Positions 1 to 9,679 are shown, counted from the stretch's first letter. The stretch is DNA of 57,703 nt from a bacterium (GCA_905221035.1 CAJNBP010000011.1:1-57703), one strand, 5' to 3'. Translations and numbers: made by a program. Notes: generated by a model not told the origin, from the sequence alone.

Positions 1-156
1 TACTTGATGGTTTAGCTCTCCTGTTTTCTCTTTTAGCTTTAACCAGCCATAAATGGTATTACGTGAGATTTGGAAAATCTGTGATGCTTCTGTTATACTA
101 CCTGTTCGCTCACAATAAGAGAGAACTTTTTTACGAAAATCTATTGAATATGCCAT
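1..156 (-). CDS. IS630-family transposase, N-terminal part (cut by window edge)
   Basis: The reverse strand from an ATG at 156 encodes an open frame running off the window's left edge, beginning MAYSIDFRKKVLSYCERTGS. It is followed by a helix-turn-helix of the type ITEASQIFQISRNTIYGWLK. This is the DNA-binding first domain (orfA part) of IS630-Spn1-type transposases, which are abundant in pneumococci. Only about 52 residues are visible, so intactness cannot be judged. Bases 157-230, between this start and the nan promoter, should hold the element's terminal inverted repeat, but I cannot fix its exact end. Family assignment is from memory of the sequence. Confidence 0.85.
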   Translation of the reverse strand, partial: MAYSIDFRKKVLSYCERTGSITEASQIFQISRNTIYGWLKLKEKTGELNHQV

Positions 157-240
157 AAGAAGATTATACCACATTCTGTACTGTTTTTGGTTCATTTTAC
201 TATAGTTCATTTGGTTGTATATACGGATATTTATGTTATC

Positions 241-339
241 TGAAACTACTTTCAGAAACAGCTGTTCTATAAAATACTTTTGAAACTGGAATCTATCCTA
301 CTACAAAGTATTGAAAGCGCTTCATAAATAATATATAAT
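241..339 (+). promoter_or_regulatory. nanE-operon promoter with cre site and NanR-type palindrome
   Basis: A perfect palindrome TGAAACTACTTTCA lies at 241-254. A sigma-A promoter follows: TTGAAA at 311-316, 17-bp spacer, TATAAT at 334-339. A CcpA cre-like site TGAAAGCGCTTCA (312-324) overlaps the -35. The same arrangement (palindrome, then cre overlapping a TTGAAA -35) occurs before the lyase gene at 5758-5856, so both operons are probably controlled together by the RpiR-type regulator encoded at 8642-9493 and by carbon catabolite repression. Assignment of the palindrome to NanR is inference from it being shared. Confidence 0.75.
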
Positions 340-373
340 AAACTCATAAGAACAAAGAAAAGGAGGAAAGAGG

Positions 374-1072
374 ATGCCACAGATTACTAAAGAAGCCTTG
401 ATTGCACAAATCAAAGATGGAATCATCGTTTCTTGTCAGGCCCTTCCTCACGAACCGCTTTATACAGAAGCGGGAGGAGTCATTCCCTTGCTGGTCAAAG
501 CGGCTGAGCAAGGTGGAGCAGTCGGTATCCGAGCCAATAGTGTTCGCGATATCAAGGAAATCAAGGAGGTCACAAACCTTCCAATCATTGGGATAATTAA
601 ACGAGATTATCCACCGCAAGAGCCCTTCATCACGGCTACGATGAAAGAAGTTGATGAATTGGCAGAACTGGACATCGAGGTGATTGCTCTGGATTGTACC
701 AAGCGTGAACGCTACGATGGTTTGGAGATTCAAGAGTTCATTCGTCAGGTCAAGGAGAAATATCCTAACCAGCTCTTGATGGCTGATACAAGTACTTTTG
801 AAGAAGGACTAGCAGCTGTTGAAGCAGGAATTGACTTTGTCGGAACAACCTTATCAGGATATACATCTTACAGTCCAAAAGTGGATGGTCCCGATTTTGA
901 ATTAATCAAAAAACTATGTGATGCCGGTGTAGATGTCATTGCAGAAGGGAAAATTCATACACCAGAACAAGCCAAACAAATCCTGGGATATGGAGTGCGA
1001 GGTATCGTTGTTGGTGGCGCTATTACTAGACCAAAAGAGATTACAGAACGCTTCGTTGCTGGTCTCAAATAA
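374..1072 (+). CDS. nanE: N-acetylmannosamine-6-phosphate 2-epimerase
   Basis: This cytoplasmic enzyme converts ManNAc-6-P to GlcNAc-6-P in sialic acid catabolism. The 232-residue protein is of normal length for NanE and is a single TIM barrel. The conserved GIIKRDY segment (Lys near residue 76), the ALDCTKR strand, the ADTSTFEEG strand and the C-terminal phosphate-binding [14 protein letters not shown] are all readable. A strong Shine-Dalgarno (aaaggaggaaag) precedes the ATG. It is first in an operon with a sialic acid ABC importer, and its substrate is supplied by the lyase and kinase encoded downstream. In the S. pneumoniae TIGR4 locus, as I remember it, a PTS gene lies between this gene and the binding protein; it is absent here. 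Confidence 0.95.
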   Translation: MPQITKEALIAQIKDGIIVSCQALPHEPLYTEAGGVIPLLVKAAEQGGAVGIRANSVRDIKEIKEVTNLPIIGIIKRDYPPQEPFITATMKEVDELAELDIEVIALDCTKRERYDGLEIQEFIRQVKEKYPNQLLMADTSTFEEGLAAVEAGIDFVGTTLSGYTSYSPKVDGPDFELIKKLCDAGVDVIAEGKIHTPEQAKQILGYGVRGIVVGGAITRPKEITERFVAGLK

Positions 1073-1082
1073 CATAATCTAA

Positions 1083-2513
<1,431 letters not shown>

Positions 2514-2532
2514 GCACTAAATCAGATTGATC

Positions 2533-2580
2533 CCTCCCTTTTCCCTGTGCATAGTCTATGTAAGAAAAGGGAGGATTTTG
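2533..2580 (+). terminator. Intra-operon hairpin between satA and satB
   Basis: An 11-bp stem CCTCCCTTTTC / GAAAAGGGAGG is followed by ATTTTG. It lies just after the binding-protein stop codon. A further imperfect inverted repeat (atgtaaggaact / agttcttacat, about 2586-2625) follows it. Such a leaky terminator or 3' stabiliser commonly makes the binding protein more abundant than the permeases; that role is inference. Confidence 0.65.
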
Positions 2581-2713
2581 TTTGAAATGTAAGGAACTGT
2601 CACGAAATTAAAATGAAGTTCTTACATAAGCGAATCTTAAAAAATTTCATTTTGATTTTAAAACAGTTCAAGAAAGTCAAAAAATTATTCTATTTGAAAG
2701 AGAGGTGCCGACT

Positions 2714-3601
2714 GTGAAAGTCAATAAAATTCGTATGCGGGAAACAGTGATTTCCTACGCTTTCCTAGCACCAGTATTATTCTTCTTTGTCATCTTTGTA
2801 TTGGCTCCTATGGTGATGGGATTCATTACAAGTTTCTTTAATTACTCTATGACAAACTTTGAGTTTGTAGGCTTAAACAACTATATCCGTATGTTTAAAG
2901 ACCCTGTCTTTATGAAGTCTTTGATCAATACCGTGATTCTGGTTATTGGATCTGTGCCAGTTGTTGTTCTATTCTCACTCTTTGTAGCATCTCAGACCTA
3001 TCATCAAAATGCCATTGCCAGATCCTTCTATCGTTTCGTATTCTTCCTTCCAGTTGTTACTGGTAGTGTTGCCGTAACAGTTGTATGGAAATGGATCTAT
3101 GACCCACTATCAGGGATTCTAAACTTTGTCCTCAAGTCAAGTCATATCATCAGCCAGAACATCTCTTGGCTGGGAGACAAACACTGGGCTTTGATGGCGA
3201 TTATGATTATCCTTTTGACAACTTCAGTTGGTCAGCCGATTATCCTTTATATCGCTGCTATGGGGAATATTGACAACTCATTGGTTGAAGCGGCGCGTGT
3301 CGACGGTGCAACTGAATTTCAAGTTTTCTGGAAGATTAAATGGCCAAGCCTTCTTCCAACAACCCTTTACATCGCAATCATCACAACAATCAACTCATTC
3401 CAATGTTTCGCCTTGATTCAGCTTTTGACATCTGGTGGTCCAAACTACTCAACAAGTACACTGATGTACTACCTTTACGAAAAAGCCTTCCAATTGACAG
3501 AATATGGTTATGCAAACACAATTGGTGTCTTCTTGGCAGTCATGATTGCGATCGTAAGCTTTGTTCAATTTAAAGTACTTGGAAACGACGTAGAATATTA
3601 A
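2714..3601 (+). CDS. satB: Sialic acid ABC transporter permease (MalF-like)
   Basis: This 295-residue inner-membrane permease has six predicted membrane segments. The first is the hydrophobic stretch near residues 12-40. The EAA loop (EAARVDGATEFQVFWKIKWP) contacts the ATPase. I chose the GTG at 2714 because gagagg lies about 8 bases upstream; an alternative in-frame GTG at 2705 would place the start inside that ribosome site. It pairs with the next gene as the heterodimeric membrane part of the SatABC importer. No ATPase is encoded nearby. Confidence 0.9.
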   Translation: MKVNKIRMRETVISYAFLAPVLFFFVIFVLAPMVMGFITSFFNYSMTNFEFVGLNNYIRMFKDPVFMKSLINTVILVIGSVPVVVLFSLFVASQTYHQNAIARSFYRFVFFLPVVTGSVAVTVVWKWIYDPLSGILNFVLKSSHIISQNISWLGDKHWALMAIMIILLTTSVGQPIILYIAAMGNIDNSLVEAARVDGATEFQVFWKIKWPSLLPTTLYIAIITTINSFQCFALIQLLTSGGPNYSTSTLMYYLYEKAFQLTEYGYANTIGVFLAVMIAIVSFVQFKVLGNDVEY

Positions 3602-3616
3602 AGAAAGGAGACAGCT

Positions 3617-4456
3617 ATGCAATCTACAGAAAAAAAACCATTAACAGCCTTTACTGTTATTTCAACAATCATTTTGCTCTTGTTGACTGTGCTGTTCATC
3701 TTTCCATTCTACTGGATTTTGACAGGGGCATTCAAATCACAACCTGATACAATCGTTATTCCTCCTCAGTGGTTCCCTAAAATGCCAACCATGGAAAACT
3801 TCCAACAACTCATGGTACAAAACCCTGCTATGCAATGGATGTGGAACTCAGTATTTATCTCATTGGTAACCATGTTCTTAGTCTGTGCGACTTCATCTCT
3901 AGCAGGTTATGTATTGGCTAAAAAACGTTTCTATGGTCAACGTATCCTATTTGCCATCTTTATCGCTGCTATGGCTCTTCCAAAACAAGTTGTCCTTGTA
4001 CCATTGGTACGTATCGTCAACTTCATGGGAATCCATGATACACTTTGGGCAGTTATCTTGCCTTTGATTGGATGGCCATTTGGGGTCTTCCTTATGAAAC
4101 AATTCAGCGAAAATATCCCAACAGAGTTGCTTGAATCAGCTAAAATCGACGGTTGTGGTGAGATTCGTACCTTCTGGAGCGTAGCCTTCCCAATTGTGAA
4201 ACCAGGATTTGCAGCCCTTGCAATCTTCACTTTCATCAATACTTGGAACGACTACTTCATGCAGTTGGTTATGTTGACTTCACGTCAAAACTTGACTATC
4301 TCACTCGGGGTTGCGACCATGCAAGCCGAAATGGCAACCAACTATGGTTTGATTATGGCAGGTGCAGCTCTTGCAGCCGTGCCAATCGTAACAGTCTTCC
4401 TTGTCTTCCAAAAATCCTTCACACAAGGGATTACTATGGGAGCGGTCAAAGGTTAA
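3617..4456 (+). CDS. satC: Sialic acid ABC transporter permease (MalG-like)
   Basis: This 279-residue permease has the MalG-type topology. A first membrane helix lies near residues 13-35. The EAA-type loop LLESAKIDGCGEIRTFWSVA sits before the last membrane segments. The start is preceded by aaaggagacagct, 15 bases after the satB stop, so the two are translated as one operon. It forms the second half of the importer channel with SatB. Confidence 0.92.
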   Translation: MQSTEKKPLTAFTVISTIILLLLTVLFIFPFYWILTGAFKSQPDTIVIPPQWFPKMPTMENFQQLMVQNPAMQWMWNSVFISLVTMFLVCATSSLAGYVLAKKRFYGQRILFAIFIAAMALPKQVVLVPLVRIVNFMGIHDTLWAVILPLIGWPFGVFLMKQFSENIPTELLESAKIDGCGEIRTFWSVAFPIVKPGFAALAIFTFINTWNDYFMQLVMLTSRQNLTISLGVATMQAEMATNYGLIMAGAALAAVPIVTVFLVFQKSFTQGITMGAVKG

Positions 4457-4520
4457 GAAAAGTAAACTGGTGTGTCAAGATGACGGAAGTGGTCTTGGCA
4501 TACTATGGAAATATAGAGGT

Positions 4521-4580
4521 TATAAGTGTCTACAAAATGTTGGGTATTTGCTTACCTTAAAGATTTTGTTAGACACTTAT
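4521..4580. repeat. Inverted repeat between satC and the YhcH gene
   Basis: Two arms, ataagtgtctacaaaat near 4522 and attttgttagacacttat ending at 4580, can form a stem of about 16 bp with a few mismatches around a 25-base loop. The 3' side lacks a T-run, so it is not a typical terminator. It may be a small mobile-element remnant or an mRNA-processing hairpin in the 171-bp gap. The first 11 bases (gttataagtgt) recur at the end of recR (about 12460), which may be coincidence. Confidence 0.45.
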
Positions 4581-4627
4581 CAACTTAAGAATGATTTTAG
4601 TTAACTATCAGAAACGAAGGAAAGAGT

Positions 4628-5080
4628 ATGATTTTTGACGATTTGAAAAACATCACCTTTTACAAAGGGATTCATCCCAATTTAGACAAGGCTATCGACT
4701 ATCTCTATCAACATCGTAAAGATTCTTTCGAGTTAGGAAAGTATGAGATTGACGGGGACAAGGTCTTTCTAGTTGTTCAGGAAAATGTCCTCAATCAAGC
4801 TGAAAATGATCAATTTGAGCATCATAAGAACTATGCAGATTTACATTTGCTGGTAGAAGGACATGAATATTCGAGCTACGGTTCACGTATCAAAGATGAA
4901 GCAGTAGCATTCGACGAAGCGAGTGACATTGGCTTTGTTCATTGTCATGAAAAATACCCACTCTTGTTGGGTTATCACAATTTTGCAATTTTCTTTCCAG
5001 GAGAACCACACCAGCCAAATGGCTATGCAGGTATGGAAGAGAAGGTTCGCAAATATCTCTTTAAAATTTTGATTGATTAA
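4628..5080 (+). CDS. YhcH/YjgK/YiaL-family (DUF386) protein, sialic-acid locus
   Basis: This 150-residue cytoplasmic protein belongs to the DUF386/TabA-like cupin family. Family features seen include the HKNYADLHLLVEG strand with its His and Glu, and the FFPGEPHQPN segment near the C-terminus with conserved His and Pro. Members in nan operons are thought to act on sialic acid or ManNAc forms, possibly as anomerases or epimerases; the exact reaction is not established by the sequence. It is placed after the transporter and before a YesL-like gene, as in pneumococcus (SP_1680 by memory). Confidence 0.85.
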   Translation: MIFDDLKNITFYKGIHPNLDKAIDYLYQHRKDSFELGKYEIDGDKVFLVVQENVLNQAENDQFEHHKNYADLHLLVEGHEYSSYGSRIKDEAVAFDEASDIGFVHCHEKYPLLLGYHNFAIFFPGEPHQPNGYAGMEEKVRKYLFKILID

Positions 5081-5099
5081 AGAATCAGGAGGAGCAAAC

Positions 5100-5744
5100 A
5101 TGGCACAAAAAGGAGTAAGCCTTATCAAGGCAGCATTTGATACAGACAACTTTCTCATGCGTTTTAGTGAAAAGGTCTTGGATATCGTCACAGCCAATCT
5201 TCTTTTTGTCGTCTCTTGTTTGCCCATCGTGACGATTGGAGTGGCTAAAATTAGCCTCTACGAGACCATGTTTGAGATTAAGAAGAGCAGACGTGTGCCT
5301 GTCTTTAAAATCTATCTAAGAGCTTTCAAGCAAAATCTGAAACTAGGTCTTCAGTTAGGTCTGCTTGAGCTGGGCATTGTTTTGTTGAGTATTTTAGACC
5401 TCTATATCTTTTGGGGGCAGACAGCTATGCCTTTCCAAATGGTGAAAGCTATTTGCCTAGGCATTCTTATCTTCCTCACTATCGTGATGCTGGCTAGCTA
5501 TCCAATCGCTGCGCGCTATGATTTAACTTGGAAAGAAGTGTTACAAAAGGGGCTGATCTTGGCAAGTTTTAACTTTCCATGGTTCTTCCTCATGTTAGCC
5601 ATTCTTGTCCTCATTGTGATGATTCTTTATCTGTCCGCTTTCAGTCTACTTTTAGGTGGCTCAGCCTTCCTACTCTTTGGGTTTGGCTTATTAGTTTTTA
5701 TCCAGACTGGATTGATGCAGAAAATTTTTGCAAAATACGAATAG
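5100..5744 (+). CDS. YesL-family (DUF624) membrane protein
   Basis: This is a 214-residue integral membrane protein with about five hydrophobic segments (for example near residues 30-50, 95-120, 120-145 and 165-200). DUF624/YesL proteins accompany carbohydrate ABC importers in Gram-positive bacteria. Their molecular role is unknown; an accessory part of the importer is plausible. The ATG at 5100 is chosen because caggaggagcaaac lies directly upstream; the frame is open nine codons earlier without a ribosome site. It is the last gene of the nanE operon. Confidence 0.82.
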   Translation: MAQKGVSLIKAAFDTDNFLMRFSEKVLDIVTANLLFVVSCLPIVTIGVAKISLYETMFEIKKSRRVPVFKIYLRAFKQNLKLGLQLGLLELGIVLLSILDLYIFWGQTAMPFQMVKAICLGILIFLTIVMLASYPIAARYDLTWKEVLQKGLILASFNFPWFFLMLAILVLIVMILYLSAFSLLLGGSAFLLFGFGLLVFIQTGLMQKIFAKYE

Positions 5745-5757
5745 GATGGCTTGTTTC

Positions 5758-5856
5758 TGAAACTACTTTCAAGCCTTAAACGTTTCAAAATATATATCGA
5801 AACTAAAATCTAAGTGTACACAAGATATTGAAAGCGTTTTTCACAAGGTGTATACT
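5758..5856 (+). promoter_or_regulatory. Promoter of the lyase-kinase operon with cre and NanR-type palindrome
   Basis: The palindrome TGAAACTACTTTCA recurs at 5758-5771, identical to 241-254. The promoter TTGAAA (5828-5833), 17-bp spacer and TATACT (5851-5856) carries a cre-like TGAAAGCGTTTTTCA at 5829-5843. A further gaaact half-site lies between, as in the first promoter. The layout matches the nanE promoter, so this is a second unit of the same regulon. Confidence 0.75.
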
Positions 5857-5915
5857 AAACACATAAAGAATAAATCCTGCTTCTAGCAGAAAAAAGAAAT
5901 CTTAGGAGAAAATCT

Positions 5916-6833
5916 ATGTCAGATTTAAAAAAATATGAAGGTGTCATTCCAGCCTTCTACGCATGTTATGATGATCAAGGAGAAGTGAGTCCAGAGCGTA
6001 CACGTGCCTTGGTTCAATACTTTATCGATAAAGGTGTTCAAGGTCTTTATGTCAATGGTTCTTCTGGTGAATGTATCTACCAAAGTGTTGAAGACCGTAA
6101 GTTGATTTTGGAAGAAGTCATGGCAGTTGCCAAAGGGAAATTAACTATTATTGCTCACGTAGCTTGCAATAATACTAAAGATAGTATGGAACTTGCTCGC
6201 CACGCAGAAAGCTTGGGTGTAGATGCTATTGCAACGATTCCACCGATTTACTTCCGCTTGCCAGAATACTCAGTTGCCAAATACTGGAATGATATCAGTT
6301 CTGCAGCTCCAAACACAGACTACGTTATCTACAACATTCCTCAATTGGCAGGAGTAGCTTTGACTCCAAGCCTTTACACTGAAATGTTGAAGAATCCTCG
6401 TGTTATCGGTGTTAAGAACTCTTCTATGCCAGTTCAAGATATCCAAACCTTTGTCAGCCTTGGTGGAGAAGACCACATCGTCTTTAACGGTCCAGATGAG
6501 CAGTTCTTAGGTGGTCGTCTCATGGGAGCTAAGGCTGGTATCGGTGGTACTTATGGTGCTATGCCAGAACTATTCTTGAAACTCAATGAGTTGATTGCTG
6601 ACAAAGACTTGGAAACAGCGCGTGAATTGCAATACGCTATCAATGCAATCATTGGCAAATTGACTGCTGCACATGGAAATATGTACGGTGTGATTAAGGA
6701 AGTCTTGAAGATCAATGAAGGACTGAACATTGGTTCTGTTCGTTCACCATTGACACCAGTGACTGAAGAAGATCGTCCAGTTGTAGAAGCAGCTGCAGCC
6801 TTGATTCGTGAAACCAAGGAGCGCTTCCTCTAA
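5916..6833 (+). CDS. nanA: N-acetylneuraminate lyase
   Basis: This class I aldolase cleaves Neu5Ac to ManNAc and pyruvate in the cytoplasm. The 305-residue TIM barrel carries the NGSSGE substrate-carboxylate motif (about residues 48-52), the catalytic Tyr in VIYN (residue 139) and the Schiff-base Lys in VIGVKNSS (residue 167). The start follows ttaggagaaaatct. It is first in the operon with the ROK kinase. The symbol nanA is used here in the E. coli sense; in pneumococcus nanA usually names the secreted sialidase. Confidence 0.95.
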   Translation: MSDLKKYEGVIPAFYACYDDQGEVSPERTRALVQYFIDKGVQGLYVNGSSGECIYQSVEDRKLILEEVMAVAKGKLTIIAHVACNNTKDSMELARHAESLGVDAIATIPPIYFRLPEYSVAKYWNDISSAAPNTDYVIYNIPQLAGVALTPSLYTEMLKNPRVIGVKNSSMPVQDIQTFVSLGGEDHIVFNGPDEQFLGGRLMGAKAGIGGTYGAMPELFLKLNELIADKDLETARELQYAINAIIGKLTAAHGNMYGVIKEVLKINEGLNIGSVRSPLTPVTEEDRPVVEAAAALIRETKERFL

Positions 6834-6850
6834 TCCATAAGGAGGTATTT

Positions 6851-7747
6851 ATGACACACTACGTTGCAATTGATATCGGTGGAACAAATATCAAATATGG
6901 TTTGATTGACCAAGAAGGCCAACTTGTTGAATCGCATGAAATGCCAACTGAGGCGCATAAGGGTGGATCTCATATCTTACAAAAGACCAAAGATATCGTA
7001 GCCAGCTATTTAGAAAAAGGCCCAGTAGCAGGTGTTGCTATTTCTTCTGCGGGGATGGTGGATCCAGATAAGGGTGAGATTTTCTATGCAGGCCCTCAAA
7101 TCCCTAATTATGCAGGAACTAGGTTTAAAAAAGAAATAGAGAGTACCTTTGAAATCCCTTGTGAGATTGAAAATGATGTCAACTGTGCAGGTTTGGCTGA
7201 AGCGGTATCTGGTTCAGGAAAGGGAGCGAGTGTGACACTTTGCTTGACCATTGGAACCGGTATCGGTGGTTGCTTGATTATGGATGGGAAAGTCTTCCAT
7301 GGTTTTAGCAATTCAGCCTGCGAAGTTGGTTATATGCATATGCAGGATGGAGCGTTCCAAGATTTGGCTTCTACAACAGCTTTAGTGAAATATGTAGCTG
7401 AAGCACATGGAGAAGATGTTGATCAGTGGAATGGCCGACGTATCTTTAAGGAAGCTACCGAAGGAAACAAAATCTGCATGGCTGGTATTGACCGAATGGT
7501 AGACTATCTAGGAAAAGGTCTGGCAAATATTTGCTATGTTGCCAATCCAGAAGTGGTCATTCTCGGTGGCGGTATCATGGGACAAGAGGCTATCCTCAAA
7601 CCTAAGATCCGCACAGCCTTGAAAGAGGCTTTGGTACCAAGTTTAGCAGAAAAAACACGCTTAGAATTTGCTCATCATCAAAATACAGCAGGTATGTTGG
7701 GTGCTTATTATCATTTTATACTCAATGAAAATCAAAGAGCAAACTAG
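6851..7747 (+). CDS. nanK: ROK-family kinase, probable ManNAc kinase, with a BOX-encoded C-terminus
   Basis: This 298-residue ATP-dependent sugar kinase should phosphorylate ManNAc released by the lyase. The ATP motif DIGGTNIKYG, the catalytic END-V-N segment and LTIGTGIGGC are present. The usual ROK zinc motif (GHxxxxxxGxxCxCGxxGCxE) is missing: the site reads EVGYMHMQ without the cysteine cluster, as in many streptococcal ROK kinases. The last ten or so residues (ILNENQRAN and stop) are encoded by a BOX repeat inserted at 7717. A second copy of the gene's original end is readable at 8585-8610, where the frame continues HFK instead. The C-terminal tail is therefore altered but short, and activity is probably kept. 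Confidence 0.88.
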   Translation: MTHYVAIDIGGTNIKYGLIDQEGQLVESHEMPTEAHKGGSHILQKTKDIVASYLEKGPVAGVAISSAGMVDPDKGEIFYAGPQIPNYAGTRFKKEIESTFEIPCEIENDVNCAGLAEAVSGSGKGASVTLCLTIGTGIGGCLIMDGKVFHGFSNSACEVGYMHMQDGAFQDLASTTALVKYVAEAHGEDVDQWNGRRIFKEATEGNKICMAGIDRMVDYLGKGLANICYVANPEVVILGGGIMGQEAILKPKIRTALKEALVPSLAEKTRLEFAHHQNTAGMLGAYYHFILNENQRAN

Positions 7748-7823
7748 GAAGCTAGCCGTAGGCAGTACTTGAGTACGGCAAGGCGAAGCTGACGTGGTTT
7801 GAATTTGATTTTCGAAGAGTATC
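7717..7823 (-). repeat. BOX element (boxA-boxC form) overlapping the end of nanK
   Basis: Starts tatactcaatgaaaatc and ends ttcgaagagtat, the boxC and boxA ends of the pneumococcal BOX repeat in reverse orientation. The core ggcaaggcgaagctgacg matches the conserved boxA core. boxB is replaced by a short loop (agtacttgagtac). It supplies the stop codon of nanK. Confidence 0.92.
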
Positions 7824-7833
7824 AATACAAAAC

Positions 7834-7867
7834 AATCCTAGTTTGGCCCAACCAAACTAGGATTTTC
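7834..7867 (+). terminator. Terminator downstream of nanK (first copy)
   Basis: A perfect 13-bp stem AATCCTAGTTTGG / CCAAACTAGGATT with a five-base loop is followed by TTT. The same hairpin recurs with a few substitutions at 8619-8652; the region between the copies holds the RelBE pair. Confidence 0.85.
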
Positions 7868-7937
7868 TAATCAAATCCTCTTGACTTTCTTTATAATTGT
7901 GAGATAATAAATAAAATGTATAAAGGAATTATATAAA

Positions 7938-8225
7938 ATGGCTATAGCAAATTCAAGTAAAGTTGTGACCTTCCAAGCTAATAGAGAATTAGTAAATGAT
8001 GCCATGGAAGTGTTAAAAGAAAAAAATCTCTCTCTTTCATCGGCACTTAGATTATTTTTAAAGAATGTTGCCGTAACAAATGAAGTAGATTTACTGAGTG
8101 AAGAGGAATTAGAGAAGGAGTATTTGTTTAGAAAATTACAAGCAGAAGTTCAAGAAAGTTATGCCAAGATTGAGGGTGGAAATTACTTGACAGATGAGGA
8201 TGTCGTGACACGCTATGAATTATAA
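7938..8225 (+). CDS. relB: RelB/DinJ-family antitoxin
   Basis: This 95-residue protein has an N-terminal ribbon-helix-helix DNA-binding segment (VVTFQANRELVNDAMEVLKE then LSLSSALRLFLK) and an acidic, flexible C-terminus that should wrap the toxin. It overlaps the toxin gene by 11 bases, as is typical for type II modules. It presumably represses its own promoter; a candidate -10 (taaaat) lies about 25 bases upstream. The pair sits between duplicated nanK tails, which suggests acquisition by insertion. Confidence 0.87.
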   Translation: MAIANSSKVVTFQANRELVNDAMEVLKEKNLSLSSALRLFLKNVAVTNEVDLLSEEELEKEYLFRKLQAEVQESYAKIEGGNYLTDEDVVTRYEL

Positions 8226-8565
8226 AAGATATAGGATTTTGTATTCTCCTAAAGTGATTGATAGTCTGGATAAAATATATCAGTATATAGCGGAGGAAAT
8301 TGGTTCAGTAGAGGCTGCGAGACGAAAAGTAGCCAATATTAGAAAAGATATTAATCGGCTAGAAATTTTCCCCCAAGCTGGATTTGATGCCGATGAAAAA
8401 TTTGGTAAGAAATTAGATCCTCACTACCAAACGCGAGGGTTGACCTTGAGTAAGGATTACATCGTATTATATACAATTGTTGAGGATACCGTCAGACTTG
8501 CTTATTTACTCCCTTCAAAAAGTGATTATATGAAATTATTTAAGACTAAGTCAAGATACGACTAA
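8215..8565 (+). CDS. relE: RelE/ParE-superfamily toxin
   Basis: This 116-residue basic protein has the RelE/ParE layout. An N-terminal strand (YRILYSPKVIDSLDKIYQYI) and two helices are followed by the segment TRGLTLSKDYIVLYTI and the C-terminal strand VRLAYLLPSKSDY. Members either cleave mRNA on the ribosome or poison gyrase; this sequence alone does not decide between them. It is translationally coupled to the antitoxin by an 11-base overlap. No frameshift or stop is seen, so it appears intact. Confidence 0.85.
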   Translation: MNYKRYRILYSPKVIDSLDKIYQYIAEEIGSVEAARRKVANIRKDINRLEIFPQAGFDADEKFGKKLDPHYQTRGLTLSKDYIVLYTIVEDTVRLAYLLPSKSDYMKLFKTKSRYD

Positions 8566-8584
8566 TTCATAATCTAGAAGAGGG

Positions 8585-8652
8585 ATGTTGGGTGCCTACT
8601 ATCATTTCAAGACAAAACAATCCTAGTTTGGCTTAGCCAAGCTAGGATTTTC
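8585..8652. repeat. Duplicate of the nanK 3' end plus terminator
   Basis: Bases 8585-8607 (atgttgggtgcctactatcattt) match nanK at 7694-7716, and 8611-8652 match the nanK terminator at 7827-7867. This copy has no BOX between the two parts, so it shows the original gene end (reading GMLGAYYHFK). The hairpin at 8619-8649 also serves the convergent nanR gene, whose stop codon (8642-8644) lies inside the stem. Confidence 0.85.
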
Positions 8653-9493
8653 TGATACGTTTTTGTCTACGATAGCCGTTGAGTTTTTTATTTTCCCAGT
8701 AGCTATTAAAGATTTTCTCCTTGCTTTCACGATTGATTTCCAAAAAGTAGGCATAAATCAAATCGATAAAGAAGAGCATAGGAAGCTGAGCGGATATTCG
8801 TTGGATATAGGATGACTGACTGTGGGTGGCTACAAGAACGGTCTCTGTGTAGACTTGGCTATCTTTATTGGGAACACTTGAAAAGAGTACAGTCTTTGCC
8901 CCCATCTCCTTAGCGTCTAATAGGCTATCTAAAATAGAAGGAGTTGTGCCGGAAAGTGAGAAACCAAGTACGAGACAATTTTCGTCCATAATACTGGTTG
9001 TCCAGGCAAAGCCGTCTTGGTCCGTCAAGGCCTCACAGACCACACCCAGACGCATGAACCGCAATTTCATTTCACGAGCGACAAGGCCAGAACTCCCTGT
9101 TCCGAAGAAGTAGACACGCTCAGCATCTTCGATTAGCTGGGCAATTCGCTCTAGTTGGACTTCGTCAATCAAGTCTTGTGTTTGTTCTCTCATATTGCTA
9201 TAGCTTCTGAGGACTCGTTTGGTCAGTGGACTGTGCTTGGAGACTTGGTTGGCTTGAGTTTCTGCCTGATGTTGGTATTGGAAAATGAATTCTCGGTAGC
9301 CAGTAAAGCCACACTTTTTAGCAAAGCGGGTCAAAGCAGCTTGGGAGATATGTAATTTTTGGGTGACTTGTTGAGAAGATAAATCATCTGTAATCGTTTC
9401 AGCTTGCAAAAAATAGCGAGCGATTTCTTGCTCAAGGTCTGTCATTTCTTCAAAATGTGAATCAATGACAGTTGCGATATCTGGTTTGTCCAT
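8642..9493 (-). CDS. nanR: RpiR-family regulator of the sialic acid locus
   Basis: This 283-residue transcription factor has an N-terminal RpiR helix-turn-helix (LHISQAALTRFAKKCGFTGYREF) and a C-terminal SIS sugar-phosphate-binding domain (VYFFGTGSSGLVAREM and GFSLSGTTPSILD). It is convergent with nanK-relBE and probably controls the two nan promoters at 241-339 and 5758-5856 through their shared palindrome, with ManNAc-6-P a likely ligand (inference from the family). The start follows taaaggagccttctct. The stop lies inside the shared terminator hairpin. Confidence 0.9.
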   Translation of the reverse strand: MDKPDIATVIDSHFEEMTDLEQEIARYFLQAETITDDLSSQQVTQKLHISQAALTRFAKKCGFTGYREFIFQYQHQAETQANQVSKHSPLTKRVLRSYSNMREQTQDLIDEVQLERIAQLIEDAERVYFFGTGSSGLVAREMKLRFMRLGVVCEALTDQDGFAWTTSIMDENCLVLGFSLSGTTPSILDSLLDAKEMGAKTVLFSSVPNKDSQVYTETVLVATHSQSSYIQRISAQLPMLFFIDLIYAYFLEINRESKEKIFNSYWENKKLNGYRRQKRIRKS

Positions 9494-9652
9494 AGAGAAG
9501 GCTCCTTTAAATGAGTCGTATTGGAAAAAGACTAGATTATTGAACTTTTACATTCATTATAACATATAATATAGGGATGAATAAATAAAAACGTATCTTA
9601 CTGTAAAAACGAAAAAAGCTTCTTTCTTTTCCATAATTTTCTGCTCAAATTG

Positions 9653-9661
9653 TGGTACAAT
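9653..9661 (+). promoter_or_regulatory. Extended -10 promoter for pbp2B
   Basis: TGGTACAAT at 9653-9661 fits an extended -10 (TGn plus TACAAT). No good -35 is seen, as expected for this class. A BOX element follows and fills the leader up to the start codon. The remaining bases between nanR and this site (9494-9650) are AT-rich and hold nanR's upstream region. Confidence 0.5.
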
Positions 9662-9679
9662 TAAGAGTAAGATTTTAAT

